Part shown: one piece after another, positions 1 through 9,461 of the stretch | Position numbering within the stretch: position 1 is the first letter of the stretch | Layout of the letters: each line of letters opens with the position of its first letter | Assembly: GCA_000969725.1 (NCBI GenBank) | Contig: JXSR01S044758.1 | DNA: 29,976 nucleotides | Source: Ophiothrix spiculata | Lineage: Eukaryota > Echinodermata > Ophiuroidea > Amphilepidida > Ophiotrichidae | Direction: 5' to 3' (one strand) | Translations under genes and position numbers: made by a program | Notes under the pieces: generated by a model | What the model was told of the DNA's origin: nothing | Database searches by the model: none | The model's input: only the letters and a program-made list of their open reading frames with translations

Positions 1-120
1 TTACCCAACAGTTAGGTAATTAGCCAACATTGTACGCAACGTTGGTAATTATTTACCCAGAAGTTGGGTTGTTCATAGTTGAACCAACGTTGTGTAAATT
101 ATTTGCCCAACGTTCTAACA
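1..120. repeat. Degenerate palindromic repeat built on CCAACGTTGG
   Basis: Variants of the palindromic core CAACGTTG recur here in both orientations: gCAACGTTGG near 37-46, cCAACGTTGtg near 82-92 and CCCAACGTTC near 106-115. More decayed copies occur at the very start and around 58-70. Each core is followed by a spacer like TAATTATTT or TAAATTATTT. The pattern is an array of short inverted units, probably the end of an interspersed repeat that continues left of the window. No coding potential is visible. I cannot assign it to a named family. Confidence 0.5.
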
Positions 121-920
121 TACAGTGTATATATTCACTTTCTATAGAATTGAATAATACCGTATAGTTATTTAATAACAGTGGCGATGGGTTGACAGTC
201 GTAAAGGGTCGAGAGAGGGTAATCGGAGATGAAATTTGAAGATGAGGAAACTTAAAATCGCGGACATAGGCCTAGGCCTTAGATCCTAATATTAAAGGGA
301 CTGGCCTAGATTCTTCCCACTAATTTTTTACCTATATTTTTTTACATGAATCAACATGTTTAACCTACCAGTATTTTTCCATGATTTTGAGGAATATTGG
401 AGAAAATGACAATTCTTTACCAACTTAAATTGCGGCAAAAAATTGTGTGAAAAATGTATTTCCAGTTTCAAATCTTAAAAGGATCTTCTTTCTGCACCTG
501 TAAACAAATTATTTTTGATGAAATTGTTTATCTTTGATATCGCCAAGAGATTGATTGATTTGTTTGATCTCAGTTTTATCTGGTAAATACATCCGAGCGC
601 AAATTTATGACTTCGAAAACACATATTGCATATTGATATATTAATGCAAATTAATTATCTGTCAATTTGAGCCATTTCTGTGTAAATGTTTGTACTTTTT
701 TGGATTTTACTATACTTTTAAACTTATATAGAGCATTTCCATAATGCAATTTTAAGTGGAATCTAGGCTAGTTCCTTTAACGATCATGAACATCTTGATT
801 AGATTGACAGAATACATCCCAGACCTGAGACTATGTCCAACTAAACTCAAGATCAAATGTCTTTTGTAACTGATTCAAAATAAAAGGTACAAGTTTCATA
901 TTTTCATTAACACAACAAAT
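121..920. other. Upstream non-coding sequence, no gene seen
   Basis: This is AT-rich sequence 5' of the TRAF4-like exon. It has two adjoining AGGCCT palindromes at 268-279 and a slightly GC-richer patch at 180-260. I see no exon, tRNA or transposon ends. It may hold distal regulatory sequence or an unrecognised untranslated exon. Confidence 0.4.
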
Positions 921-926
921 TCAGGT

Positions 927-936
927 GGAATTCCCC
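927..936 (-). promoter_or_regulatory. Candidate NF-kappaB (Rel) binding site
   Basis: The minus strand reads GGGGAATTCC, which fits the Rel/NF-kappaB consensus GGGRNWYYCC at every position. It lies about 445 bp upstream of the TRAF4-like start codon. TRAF-family proteins work in pathways that feed into NF-kappaB, so feedback control is conceivable. This is a motif match only. Confidence 0.3.
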
Positions 937-940
937 ATTA

Positions 941-1170
941 TGTTTGTTTACATGCCGCAAAGTTGAAAAGGAAGTCCACTCTTTGCTTAGGGAAGCGGAA
1001 ACCAGTGTGGATTAAAATGCAAATAAAGTATTTACAGAATATGGCTAATTTACTGGAACATAGTAAAAAAAAAATAAACTAGTATTTTAAAGGATATATT
1101 TTGATAAATACACCCAAATATTTCTTTTAAATAGAATATTCTAATCTAAAATGCAAAATGTAAACAAACA
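941..1170. promoter_or_regulatory. Inverted pair of forkhead-like motifs upstream of the exon
   Basis: TGTTTGTTTACAT at 941-953 and ATGTAAACAAACA at 1158-1170 are perfect reverse complements of 13 bases. Each contains the forkhead core TGTTTAC or its complement GTAAACA. The decamer CTTTGCTTAG also occurs twice in direct orientation just downstream of each copy, at 981-990 and 1197-1206. The pair lies 210-440 bp 5' of the start codon, where promoter elements would be expected. It could equally be an ancient short duplication. Confidence 0.3.
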
Positions 1171-1303
1171 AAAGTCGAAGGTAACGATAAAGCCCCCTTT
1201 GCTTAGAATGGTATGGTCCACACACGCCAGCTGACAGCCAGGTCGCAGTCTCACACATTGCACGGGAGTGCATCAAGGGAAGTGGTGATCGACAATTTGG
1301 TGA

Positions 1304-1310
1304 TATAAAA
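1304..1310 (+). promoter_or_regulatory. Possible TATA-like box
   Basis: TATAAAA occurs 71 bases before the start codon of the TRAF4-like exon and would imply a short 5' UTR of roughly 45 bases. In AT-rich DNA this match is weak evidence, and transcription may well start further upstream. Confidence 0.2.
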
Positions 1311-1380
1311 TCCGGAGTTAAATTTGATGTAAAATTCACCCTATTTCGAGGATTTCCTTCATAAACATCTGTTGAACAAG

Positions 1381-1523
1381 ATGCCGGGATATGAGTGTCG
1401 ATTTAGGGATCGGATCCCTCGGCTATATGCCTGTCCTTTATGCAGAAATCCGATGAGAGAACCGGTTCAGATTACGAGTTGCGGACACCATTTTTGTGAT
1501 ACATGCTTGCAGGAATATCTCAG
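1381..1523 (+). CDS. TRAF4: TRAF4-like RING E3/adaptor, first coding exon (partial)
   Basis: The reading frame gives 47 codons plus two bases, beginning MPGYECRF. TRAF4 proteins are cytoplasmic or junction-associated adaptors with an N-terminal RING, TRAF zinc fingers and a C-terminal MATH domain, and they act in TNF-receptor/NF-kappaB, JNK and polarity signalling. The exon encodes the N-terminus and the first part of a C3HC4 RING: C18-x2-C21, then C34-x-H36-x2-C39-x2-C42. The stretch PMREPVQ, followed by CGH and FCDTCLQE, matches vertebrate TRAF4 closely, as does the MPG start. By my recollection about 28 of 47 residues equal human TRAF4. TRAF6 and other TRAFs fit less well. The start is supported by conserved alignment and by A at -3 (aacaagATGc). 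The exon ends at CAG|GTGAGT in phase 2, where AG plus Y would give the Ser found in human TRAF4. The rest of the RING and all later domains are not found in this window. Confidence 0.87.
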
Positions 1524-1529
1524 GTGAGT
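1524..1529 (+). other. 5' splice donor of TRAF4-like intron 1
   Basis: GTGAGT directly follows CAG at the point where homology to TRAF4 stops. It matches the metazoan U1 consensus. The split codon (phase 2) agrees with a serine at the equivalent human position. Confidence 0.8.
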
Positions 1530-2378
1530 GACCATGCAATTTACAGATGATTATATCATGTTTACCTTGACTTGACGATCATCTTTTAATCTTTTTGCAT
1601 GAAATGTATATAAGTTGATATGGAATGTATTAAATATTTCAGGTGAATATATTAATTGGGAAAGTAGTGAATAAAATTTATTTGGGTACGGTATCAGATT
1701 TTCAAAAGGATAATGTCCTGGCCCCCCCTGACCTGCACTCTGGATTTTTGTTGAAAACACACAGGTCATGGGGGTACAAATGTCATTTGGTACTTTTAAG
1801 TTCAAGTTTATGAAAGTGGGAAGATCACATCACTCTCCATTACAACGGACCAGATCTGATACTGAACCCAAATATTGCGATATGATAGGTTGTGTTGTAG
1901 ATTGTGTTGTAATAGACCTAAATGATTCAGATTCAGAACCAAAAGGTGTGAATTATGTGTTGATGATCATTAACACATTTTTTTGTCTAACTGAATGTAT
2001 CAGAGGTTGACCTCACATGACCCATTCAATTCTTCCACATGTTCCAATCCTACCCCCAAGACCCCCCAATACATTATTAGAAGAAACTTTTTTCATTTTA
2101 TACTTGTATGTAGGCCTACCTACTGAAATCCAGCTGCAGAGTCTGATCCAGCTGCAAACTAATGATCAGTTCAAATTTGACAGTAACTTTGACCCTGATC
2201 TTCTTGGTGTGTTTAAAGGTGCAATTCATGATTTTGAAAAAAACCTCACCTCTTTTTAGGCTAAATAAAAAGAAGAGTACATTATAAATATATACTGAAA
2301 GTTTCACTTGGTTCCGACCTTTCGTTTCCAAGTTACCAGCTTTTCATCATTTTGAAAATCCCCATAGGCTACTGTGTT
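1530..2378. other. Intronic sequence with one short hairpin, no gene seen
   Basis: The only structure seen is an inverted repeat of 13 bases with one mismatch, CCCCCCTGACCTG at 1723-1735 against CAGGTCATGGGGG at 1762-1774. It may be the remnant of a small foldback element. Short ORFs here carry no domain. Confidence 0.4.
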
Positions 2379-3285
2379 GTAATTGGGTTATTCTCTAAAT
2401 ATGGGGGCCAATGTGTGACATGTACATTTTGAATGGTAAAATACTAATTGCCTTTTCCTGCTTAGAAGGCTGCTCATATTTGCTAAGTTTAGTTTGTATC
2501 TTGAAGGGGGTCATGTGTGAAGCCCTCATCAGAAGTATCAGCTAATTTTACCAGCATTAACATGCTCAAAATATGAAAATCGTTGGTCAAAATTATCACA
2601 CCCATAAACGTAAAGTATGACTATAAATAGTCAGAATGCAACTGTGAAGTGTCACACCGTAACATTTTTATGTGACACCAAGTAAATCTGACAATATTTA
2701 AAATTGCTATATTTTTCAGGTTTTTCAAGATTTGGATTTCATTCCTTTTTTAAATGTTTTGTTTCATGAAATACTTTTATAAAAACATGTTAAAAGAAAT
2801 ATTGTGACAGTTTCTGTACATATTATGCTCACTTAACATTATCACTCCGTAACGGATTTTTGTGACACCAAATGTTACGGGTGTGATGACTATTTTGGTG
2901 AAGTCAGTGTGCTGGAAATATTGAATGTAAAAGTGACAAATTGTTTTCTCTAAATCATTTAGCATTTGTGAAAATGTTTATTGAGAAAAAACATGTAAAT
3001 TACGAATAGACAGGGTAAAAGGATGTTTTTAAACCGACCTCTTTTTATGTCACACAAAATTGCCTAAAAATGATGATTTTTTGCTCCTTTTTGTTCAAAA
3101 TTCATAATATTTTTAAATCATCAACAAAATTTCAAGTATTCCAAGATTTACGTAGGTATATAAGCAACACATTAAAACAAACAAATCGAGTAACTTAACT
3201 ATTAAAACATGTTTAAATTTATCTTGAATGTCCCCAAAGTTGAGTTTTACCACTGGCCCCCATATTTAGAGAATAACCCAATTAC
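2379..3285. mobile_element. Non-autonomous DNA transposon with perfect 32-bp inverted ends
   Basis: Bases 2379-2410 and 3254-3285 are perfect reverse complements over 32 bases; each end reads inwards as GTAATTGGGTTATTCTC and continues with TAAATATGGGGGCCA. The 907-bp unit encodes no transposase. Inside, a 30-base motif occurs twice in the same orientation (2652-2681 and 2842-2871), with cores CCGTAAC and TGTGACACCAA. The second copy pairs with GTTACGGGTGTGAT at 2874-2887 to form an imperfect hairpin. The ends are compatible with a TA target duplication (TA|ATTGGG and CCCAAT|TA), but this cannot be separated from the inverted repeat itself. The superfamily is unassigned. Confidence 0.75.
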
Positions 3286-3301
3286 TGTCGGGGCCCCGAC
3301 A
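3286..3301. repeat. Perfect 16-bp GC palindrome
   Basis: TGTCGGGGCCCCGACA is a perfect palindrome in otherwise AT-rich DNA. It begins on the base immediately after the right inverted repeat of the 2379-3285 element. No counterpart is seen at the left end of that element. Confidence 0.7.
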
Positions 3302-4770
3302 ATAATTAGAAAATGACACATTTTCTCACTTTTCTTCAAAATGCAAGCACATATGAAAGGATGGTTTGGGGATCATAATATATTATATAGGCCTACCAGT
3401 TGACGATTCTTATTGCAAGCTAAAAAACTCAATTTTGATAGAGGTCACCTTGAGGGTGAAAAGTGGATCATGAATTACCCCTTTAATTTTGGCCCCACAA
3501 TCTTATTTAATATTTTCGCACATTACATTTGTAGTTCTAATTTACATCATAATTTGGATTCCCATAATGCACAATGCAAATTTGTATTGATATTGTGTTA
3601 TTTACACCAACTTGATTTTGTTGATTTTGACATTGACCTTGAAATGTGAAATGGGGTATAAACATTGGAATATTTATTTGTACAATGTAGGTTATCAATT
3701 TTCAAATCATTTTTTTCCCTTCCTATTTTGGGGTTAATTTTCTGAAATTTATTTCAAATAACCAAAGTGTTGACTGATACAAAAAGTACCGAAGAGAATG
3801 GGACCAATGTGTGTGTGTGTGTGCACATTCAGATAATTATTTCATAATTAATCATCACCAAGTAGAGTTATAGTTCAAATTCATTTTTATGTTTCAAACT
3901 AAAAAATGGAATTATGATATCATTCAAATTGATCTATTTTTTCTTTTCAATAGCTATAATGCAATTGTTACTACTATATCATCTCCCTAATTACCCAAAC
4001 GAGGTATTAATTAATCCACGGTAGAGTAAGAAAACACAATGGCGTAGATCTAGCCTCTATTTTTACCATAGCAACAGATGTGTTACTATGGCAAACATTA
4101 TATTGCATCAGCTGCATCGATATTTCTAGCACTACAATCGGGCTCGACTGATTTGGTTTACTGACTAGAGGCCTCACCTGCGGTTCGGCTGTCAGTGACT
4201 TTATAGATCACTGTGTTCTATGTAGAATTAGTGGATTTATATAGGTGAGGGTTGCAAGTGCGACTACGATATTTCATGAATGAGGTCTGAATTTGGAAGC
4301 TACATTAATAGGTCTGTCAACCCCAGTCAATGGTTTTTAATTTGATCGTGTACGAACTACTAGTGAAATATGGCCCCCGGTTTTATAGAAAAAATGAAAG
4401 ACATGGGTTTACTTTAGCTCGATGTAGTGCTATGTCTCTTCTGTCCACTAAACGGAGATTGTTGGCGATCGAGTATTAATGACTGAGCACCTCGGACTAG
4501 GTTTACTTCAATGATAATGTTTATGGCATTGGAGAAATAACTTCTTACAGAGATGTAGGCCTATTATAGAATTGCGAATGCAGATCTCAACAGGAGATGC
4601 ATTAGGTCTGTTCTCAATATCAAATTTAGTTCAACCTATATTCTTATATAATTTTTCAGATGATCCCTTTAATATTCATGCTTTGTAATTGATGGTGAAT
4701 AAATGCATCTAAATCTGAACTTACAAATCAACAGTTCCTCTGTTCCCCTTGCACTGATTTGATGTCTGAT
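3302..4770. other. Intronic sequence, minor repeats only
   Basis: It holds a (GT)n run at about 3809-3823 and a 26-base hairpin at 4066-4091 (CCATAGCAACA, 4-base loop, TGTTACTATGG). A patch at 4120-4280 is less AT-rich, with several CG dinucleotides. No open frame with a recognisable domain is seen. Confidence 0.4.
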
Positions 4771-4774
4771 AAGG

Positions 4775-5000
4775 CCCCCCCCCCAAAAAAAAAAAAGTTG
4801 TTTGGTTGTCCTCCATCATCCGCCCCTATTTTTCAAAACTGAAAAAAAAGTTTTAAAAAAGTTTTTACTGTACCGCCTCTAATTTTCAGATTTCCCAAAA
4901 AGTTTTTTTGTCCTTGAGAATTTTGATCTTTTGAAAATATTTTTCAAGTTTTGTTTACATTTTAATACTGTTTTTAAACTTCAAAAGATTTTTTTGGTAT
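4775..5000. repeat. C10-A12 tract and T-rich low-complexity sequence
   Basis: A run of ten C followed by twelve A (4775-4796) leads into T- and A-rich sequence containing fragments like gtcctccatcatccgcccc. A similar poly-C/poly-A junction occurs at 25040-25058, so both may be ends of related repeats. The block ends where the duplicated 128-bp unit begins. Confidence 0.35.
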
Positions 5001-5150
5001 GGAAGTTACATCACCAAATGGATAAAACACAGAATAATAGGTTGGAAATAGATTATAAAATTTTTAGATGCTTTCACCACAACTACTACTAGTATTAGTA
5101 CTATTGAATTGCATAAGGCCTAAAAAATAATTTATTTTTTTGGCCTAAAT
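5001..5150. repeat. Duplicated block, copy 1 (short palindromic form)
   Basis: Bases 5001-5128 match 6843-6970 with only a few differences. The shared block starts GGAAGTTACATCACC and ends GCATAAGGCCTAAAAAAT. Here the block runs straight into an inverted echo of its own end (taatttattttttt then GGCCTAAA), forming a compact palindrome at about 5115-5148. In the second copy a 300-bp insert separates the two halves. Confidence 0.7.
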
Positions 5151-6035
5151 AAATGATCACTATTGCAAGTGCTGGCTTGATTAAATACAAATGTATTTTA
5201 CTTATAGGCCTACTATTAAAAAAACCCACAACACTTAGGCTCCTACTGAACTTCTTAAAAAGTTTTGTGGTACTAAAGATATGCCTGTTTTGATAACATT
5301 GAACTTGGACCTGTGGAACAATATTAAAGTGTGAAGATGAGGGAACAAGTTCACACCCCTTACTGGGTTTGTTTTAGGGACAAGATAGCAACATCATTTG
5401 CAGTGATTATCTTCACTAAATGGTAGAGTGAACCATAAATAACAGGCAAAATCAAACTCAATTTTATTTCAAAGCAGGTGGGATGCTTATGCAGCTGGCT
5501 GCAAGATCCGTTGTTGTTGTCTCCATCAAAATGCACCAAAATAAAGTGTCATGTACGCTTGAGTTGGTTGCCACGGTGCCCATGGGTCAATGTTTGGTCA
5601 AAAGAGCCCTGGGGTTTGACAGCTTATTCCATCCATACCTTGCATAGATTTACAAGCACAATTTGACTTGAAATGTACATTTTGTTGTACTACTTAGCAG
5701 ATTCTCATTATAAATTCTGTAAAAATAATGATTATATTGTCAGGTAGTCATTTGTAAATTAATCAGTCTCAAGGCTACCGGTATTGTTTTTCGTAATTAA
5801 TATGCAAATAAGTACCAGAAAATCCGATTTTCTTTCTGGTATAGATTCAGGTTCGGGGTTGTGTTTGTATTAGAAATTAGTGCCAAGCAATGAACTTGTT
5901 CAATTACAGAGATTATGAATTATTGAAGGGGATGATTTTAGATAAACAAACCTGGTAAAACTTTGTTCCAAATCTTTGCGAAATTCAGCTAGTTTTGCAG
6001 AACTTTTATTGCTGAAAGAAATTGGATACCCTAAT

Positions 6036-6036
<1 letters not shown>
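5151..6036. other. Intronic sequence with an unexplained GC-richer patch
   Basis: Most of this is AT-rich with no structure. Bases 5475-5640 are more balanced in composition and contain a 62-codon open frame without recognisable domains. I do not call it an exon. A small hairpin, TACCAGAAA against TTTCTGGTA, lies at about 5812-5840. Confidence 0.35.

Positions 6037-6075
<39 letters not shown>
6037..6075. repeat. Poly-A tract of 39 bases
   Basis: An uninterrupted run of A follows ctaatc. It could be a simple microsatellite or the tail of an old retroposed sequence. The 5' flank shows no recognisable SINE or processed gene, and I saw no target duplication. Confidence 0.7.
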
Positions 6076-6080
<5 letters not shown>

Positions 6081-6629
6081 TTTCTAAGCATTACAAATTG
6101 GTATTTGGGAAATTGTATGATTTTTTTAGAAAAAAATTGAGACTTGTCCTTAAAAAGTGTTAAAATTTTGTATAAGAATGGATATTCAATTAGGTTTTTG
6201 AATGTTGAATCAATTAGGTGAAAGTAGACCTGGATACTTTAGGATTTAATTTGAAAGAAAGTCCTTAAAGTTTGGGAGTTTTTCTCTCATTCAAATCTTG
6301 CATCATATCAAATAAATGAACCCCTTAATGCATTATTGACCTCCGCCATAGTGTTGCACATTTCACACCCACTGTAAAAGCCCCACCGAATGAAAAGGCA
6401 TTTACAAATAGTAGAAACTATTGAACAAAGTTAAGCAAACTTTTTGTTTGTTTCAATTCAGAGTATTGACTCTAACTATTGTAATTAGTTTGGTTGGTGC
6501 CCAGTTGAAAACAGGTAGATGACCGTAGTTTCAATGCTTGATTTAAATGAAAAATGTTTATGGAGGAAAAGTCTTGCTAATGTTGTCCTCAGAGACTTAC
6601 TTTGTTGGTTCGAATTGATTGTAATTATG

Positions 6630-6822
6630 TACATGTGTATTGTGGGCTCCATGAAATTTGAAATATAGAAATTTGCCAATTTAGACCTTCAAAAGTTTAT
6701 ATAATATTAACGTTATATAATATTAGAAATTGTATGATGGACTCCTTAAAAATTGAAATTTAGAAATTTGCTAATTTAGACCTTCAAAAGTTTATGTAAT
6801 ATTAGAAATTGTATGATGATGA
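6630..6822. repeat. Two-copy tandem repeat, unit about 95 bp
   Basis: The string TTTAGACCTTCAAAAGTTTAT occurs near 6680 and again near 6775. It is preceded in both copies by a ctcc...gaaat...tagaaatttgc segment and followed by taatattagaaattgtatgatg. Copy 1 carries an extra AT-rich palindrome (atataatattaacgttatat) that copy 2 lacks. This is a local tandem duplication without coding content. Confidence 0.6.
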
Positions 6823-6842
6823 ATTGGAAATGCATTGATTTT

Positions 6843-7293
6843 GGAAGTTACATCACCAAATGGATAAAACACAGAATAATAGGTTGGAAATAGATTATAA
6901 AAATTTTAGATGCTTTCACCACAACTACTACTAGTAGTAGTACTATTGAATTGCATAAGGCCTAAAAAATTTGTTTAATTGGCGTAACCCGACCGACCCT
7001 ATTTTTACCGCCGACCCTAAACATTTTTGTTTTTGTGAGCACGGTAAAAAGTACTAAAACCCTCCAAATCCCAAAATTGATGGGAATCGATTCATGGGGG
7101 CCGGAGATATGGCTTGGTAGGACATTCAAAATGACAAATAAAAGATGTGTTACAGAAAAAGTGAAGATGTTAATGTATATGTGTCGTATATTTTGTGTTC
7201 TTGTATGTGAAACATAGACTTAAATCCGACCTACCTGCCTTGTTTTTTTTTTCTATTATGTTACGCCAAACAAACAATTATTTTTTAGGCCTA
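6843..7293. mobile_element. Duplicated block, copy 2, with TIR-bounded insert
   Basis: Bases 6843-6970 repeat the 5001-5128 block. From about 6956 the block end continues as an inverted repeat: AGGCCTAAAAAAT, TTGTTTAATTGGCGTAAC on the left and GTTACGCC, AAACAAACAA, TTATTTTTTAGGCCT on the right, ending near 7293. The interior of about 280 bp contains paired cgaccgaccct and ccgacctacctgcc segments near the two ends. No transposase is encoded. This looks like a MITE about 335 bp long, of which the 5115-5148 palindrome is an internally deleted or empty relative. Confidence 0.6.
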
Positions 7294-9221
7294 ATTTGTG
7301 AAAAATACAAAATACTTTCTACTGCAACAGTAATGATATTTACCTGTAGACCAAGTGTTAATCAACATTTTCTTCATTTGCCTTGATTAGCTAATTGTCA
7401 TAATCATCTCAAAGAGTTGATTGCCAAAACTAATCAACCATTATTGGCAATTGTAAATCACTTTTATGTTTTTTATTGGTGATTGCTATTTTTGAAAATG
7501 GCTTTGCACAAACAGCATTTGGCATATTTGTATCAATCAATCATATTTATAACCTACGTAGCACAATTATGTTTTTGTTGTTGATCTTAAGTTTCATCAG
7601 AATCTATATAATTTAAGAGTAAATTCACAGTTTCCTATTCACCTTCACTGAAAAAATCCTGAGACCAATCAACAACATGCTCTGGTTTATATTTTACCAA
7701 TTTTGTTAGTAAATAGTCAGAGAATAAGCTCAACATTTCCTGGCTCCACCAAAGTATTCTGGTTCCACCATTCTCACATCTAAACAGCATCAGCACTTAT
7801 AGTGAAGATTTGATAAATCCAGTCTTTACCAAAACATATGGAACTTCGGCTAAAAATCACAAGTAATGATGCATAAAACATCTGATTGTTATACAAGAAG
7901 GCTTTAAATGTTATGGAAGATTTCCACAATGACTCTTTCATAAAGTTTGTGTCATGGTTCAAGAAAAAAAAAAGAGACATGATGAAATTATCAGATGGAG
8001 AAATAATTCAGTTGAACTTTGGCTCCGCATGGCATCTCTGGAATCACTAAGACTGATTTTCCCATGTGGCTAATCATATAGGCCTATAGAAGAACATAGG
8101 GTTTTATTTGTGTTTTCAACCATATTTTAAAGATGGTTTCCACAAAGAGCATTTTCTGGTGCTTGGTTTGAACAACATAATAAAGATCCTCTGTTTGAAA
8201 GTTCATTACAAAGGACCCATCTATATTATTCAGAAAAGGGAGATATACATGGATGTCGACTGCTAAAGCCATTGCAAGGCATGATGAAATAAGCAATTAA
8301 AATTAAGGGGTTAGAGATGTTGCATTTATTCTCATATTAACTGCATTATCCTCCCAAGCTAAATAGCTGACAGTAGATTTGAAATGAGAAGTTGAACTTT
8401 GGTTGAACTTTGACTTTATGTATATCCTCTTCTCTGGAAAATGGAATGCTTTAAATAGGTTAATGGAAGTTATTTTACTCAGCTCTGAGTAATAAAAAGA
8501 TTAGTTTGAACTTTGAAACAGATCAGTCCTGCTGTGAATTTATCATATCTTCCTCTAACTATTGCATAGTCTCCATCTGAGCAAATGACTTGTAGACCTG
8601 ATCTTATTTTGGCAGAGTGGTATTTGGGTTAAAAGAAAAAATAAAGGTGGTAACTTAACCAAATATATATGTAAGACAAATTTTGGCGTTAGATAATATG
8701 TATAATATAGAAAAAAAAAACGAAACACAGGTTAGGCCTTTACCGAAATGAAATATCTTCACTGTTCATATGAATGAAACGTGATAACTTGTTCTTCACA
8801 GCTTTTCCTTTTCAGTTATTTACTTTATTCAGTCATATGCCTGTTGCACTGTTTACATACATAGCATTATTATTAATTTTCCCATGTGAAGCATATCAAA
8901 TTTTTCCCTAAATATAGCCAAAACATTGTTGGGCTACCTGCACGTCTGCATCTCAGTAGGGGTCGTACTATTGTATTGATCGACATTGATCTTGACATTG
9001 GCATATAATATTAATTGAAAAAACATATAATAACCTCACCAAATTGTAATAATAAATTACATTTTGGCTATTTTAATACCTAAATATTTAGTTCATTTTT
9101 GAAAAAATTATAGAATTTATTTTATTTATAAATTTTGAAATTAGGCATACATTTGCATTCTATGACAGCTGTTCAACACATAGCAAATAAAATAGTATAA
9201 ATTCTATGAGATATTGCCAGA
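7294..9221. other. Intronic sequence, no gene seen
   Basis: AT-rich DNA with short ORFs that lack domains. Small structures only: ATTGCCAA/TTGGCAAT inverted at 7420-7451 and a tandem GTTGAACTTTG at 8391-8412. No transposon ends were recognised. Confidence 0.4.
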
Positions 9222-9461
9222 TTAAAGCAATACTATAAGATTTTGATCAAAAATGGTTTATAGTAGAAATATCATTAAATGAAGGAATGTGTCTCTCTAA
9301 ATTCGGAATCCTGAATTTGATTCATCAAATGGCTACAACATAAAAAGTACGCATGTGTAAGCCAAATCATTTGGCGGATTTTAATATCTACCAAAAACAA
9401 TTCCTATCAACCAAAAAAATCAAAAGTCATGGGTGACAGGGGATGCTTCATATTGCTTTAA
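9222..9461. mobile_element. TTAA-bounded MITE, family 1, copy A
   Basis: The 240-bp unit begins TTAAAGCAATACTATAAGAT and ends in ATATTGCTTTAA, a decayed inverted copy of the start. It is related along much of its length, in the opposite orientation, to the unit at 18922-19277. Shared segments include TTTTGATC near the AGCAATAC end and GTCATGGGTGACAGG near the other end. TTAA at both edges fits a piggyBac- or Kolobok-type target duplication, although TTAA may simply be part of the inverted repeat. It encodes no protein. Confidence 0.7.

Noticed and set aside
1..120. Repeated CAACGTTG units considered as a CRISPR-like array
   Set aside because: Units are irregular, degenerate and palindromic, with no uniform spacers, and the DNA is eukaryotic.
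1127..1339. 70-codon minus-strand frame overlapping the upstream region
   Set aside because: No domain; it lies antisense to the probable promoter/5' UTR of the TRAF4-like gene and its composition is unremarkable.
6601..6625. B-box-like GGTTCGAATTG considered as a tRNA
   Set aside because: No A-box at the right distance and no cloverleaf stems.
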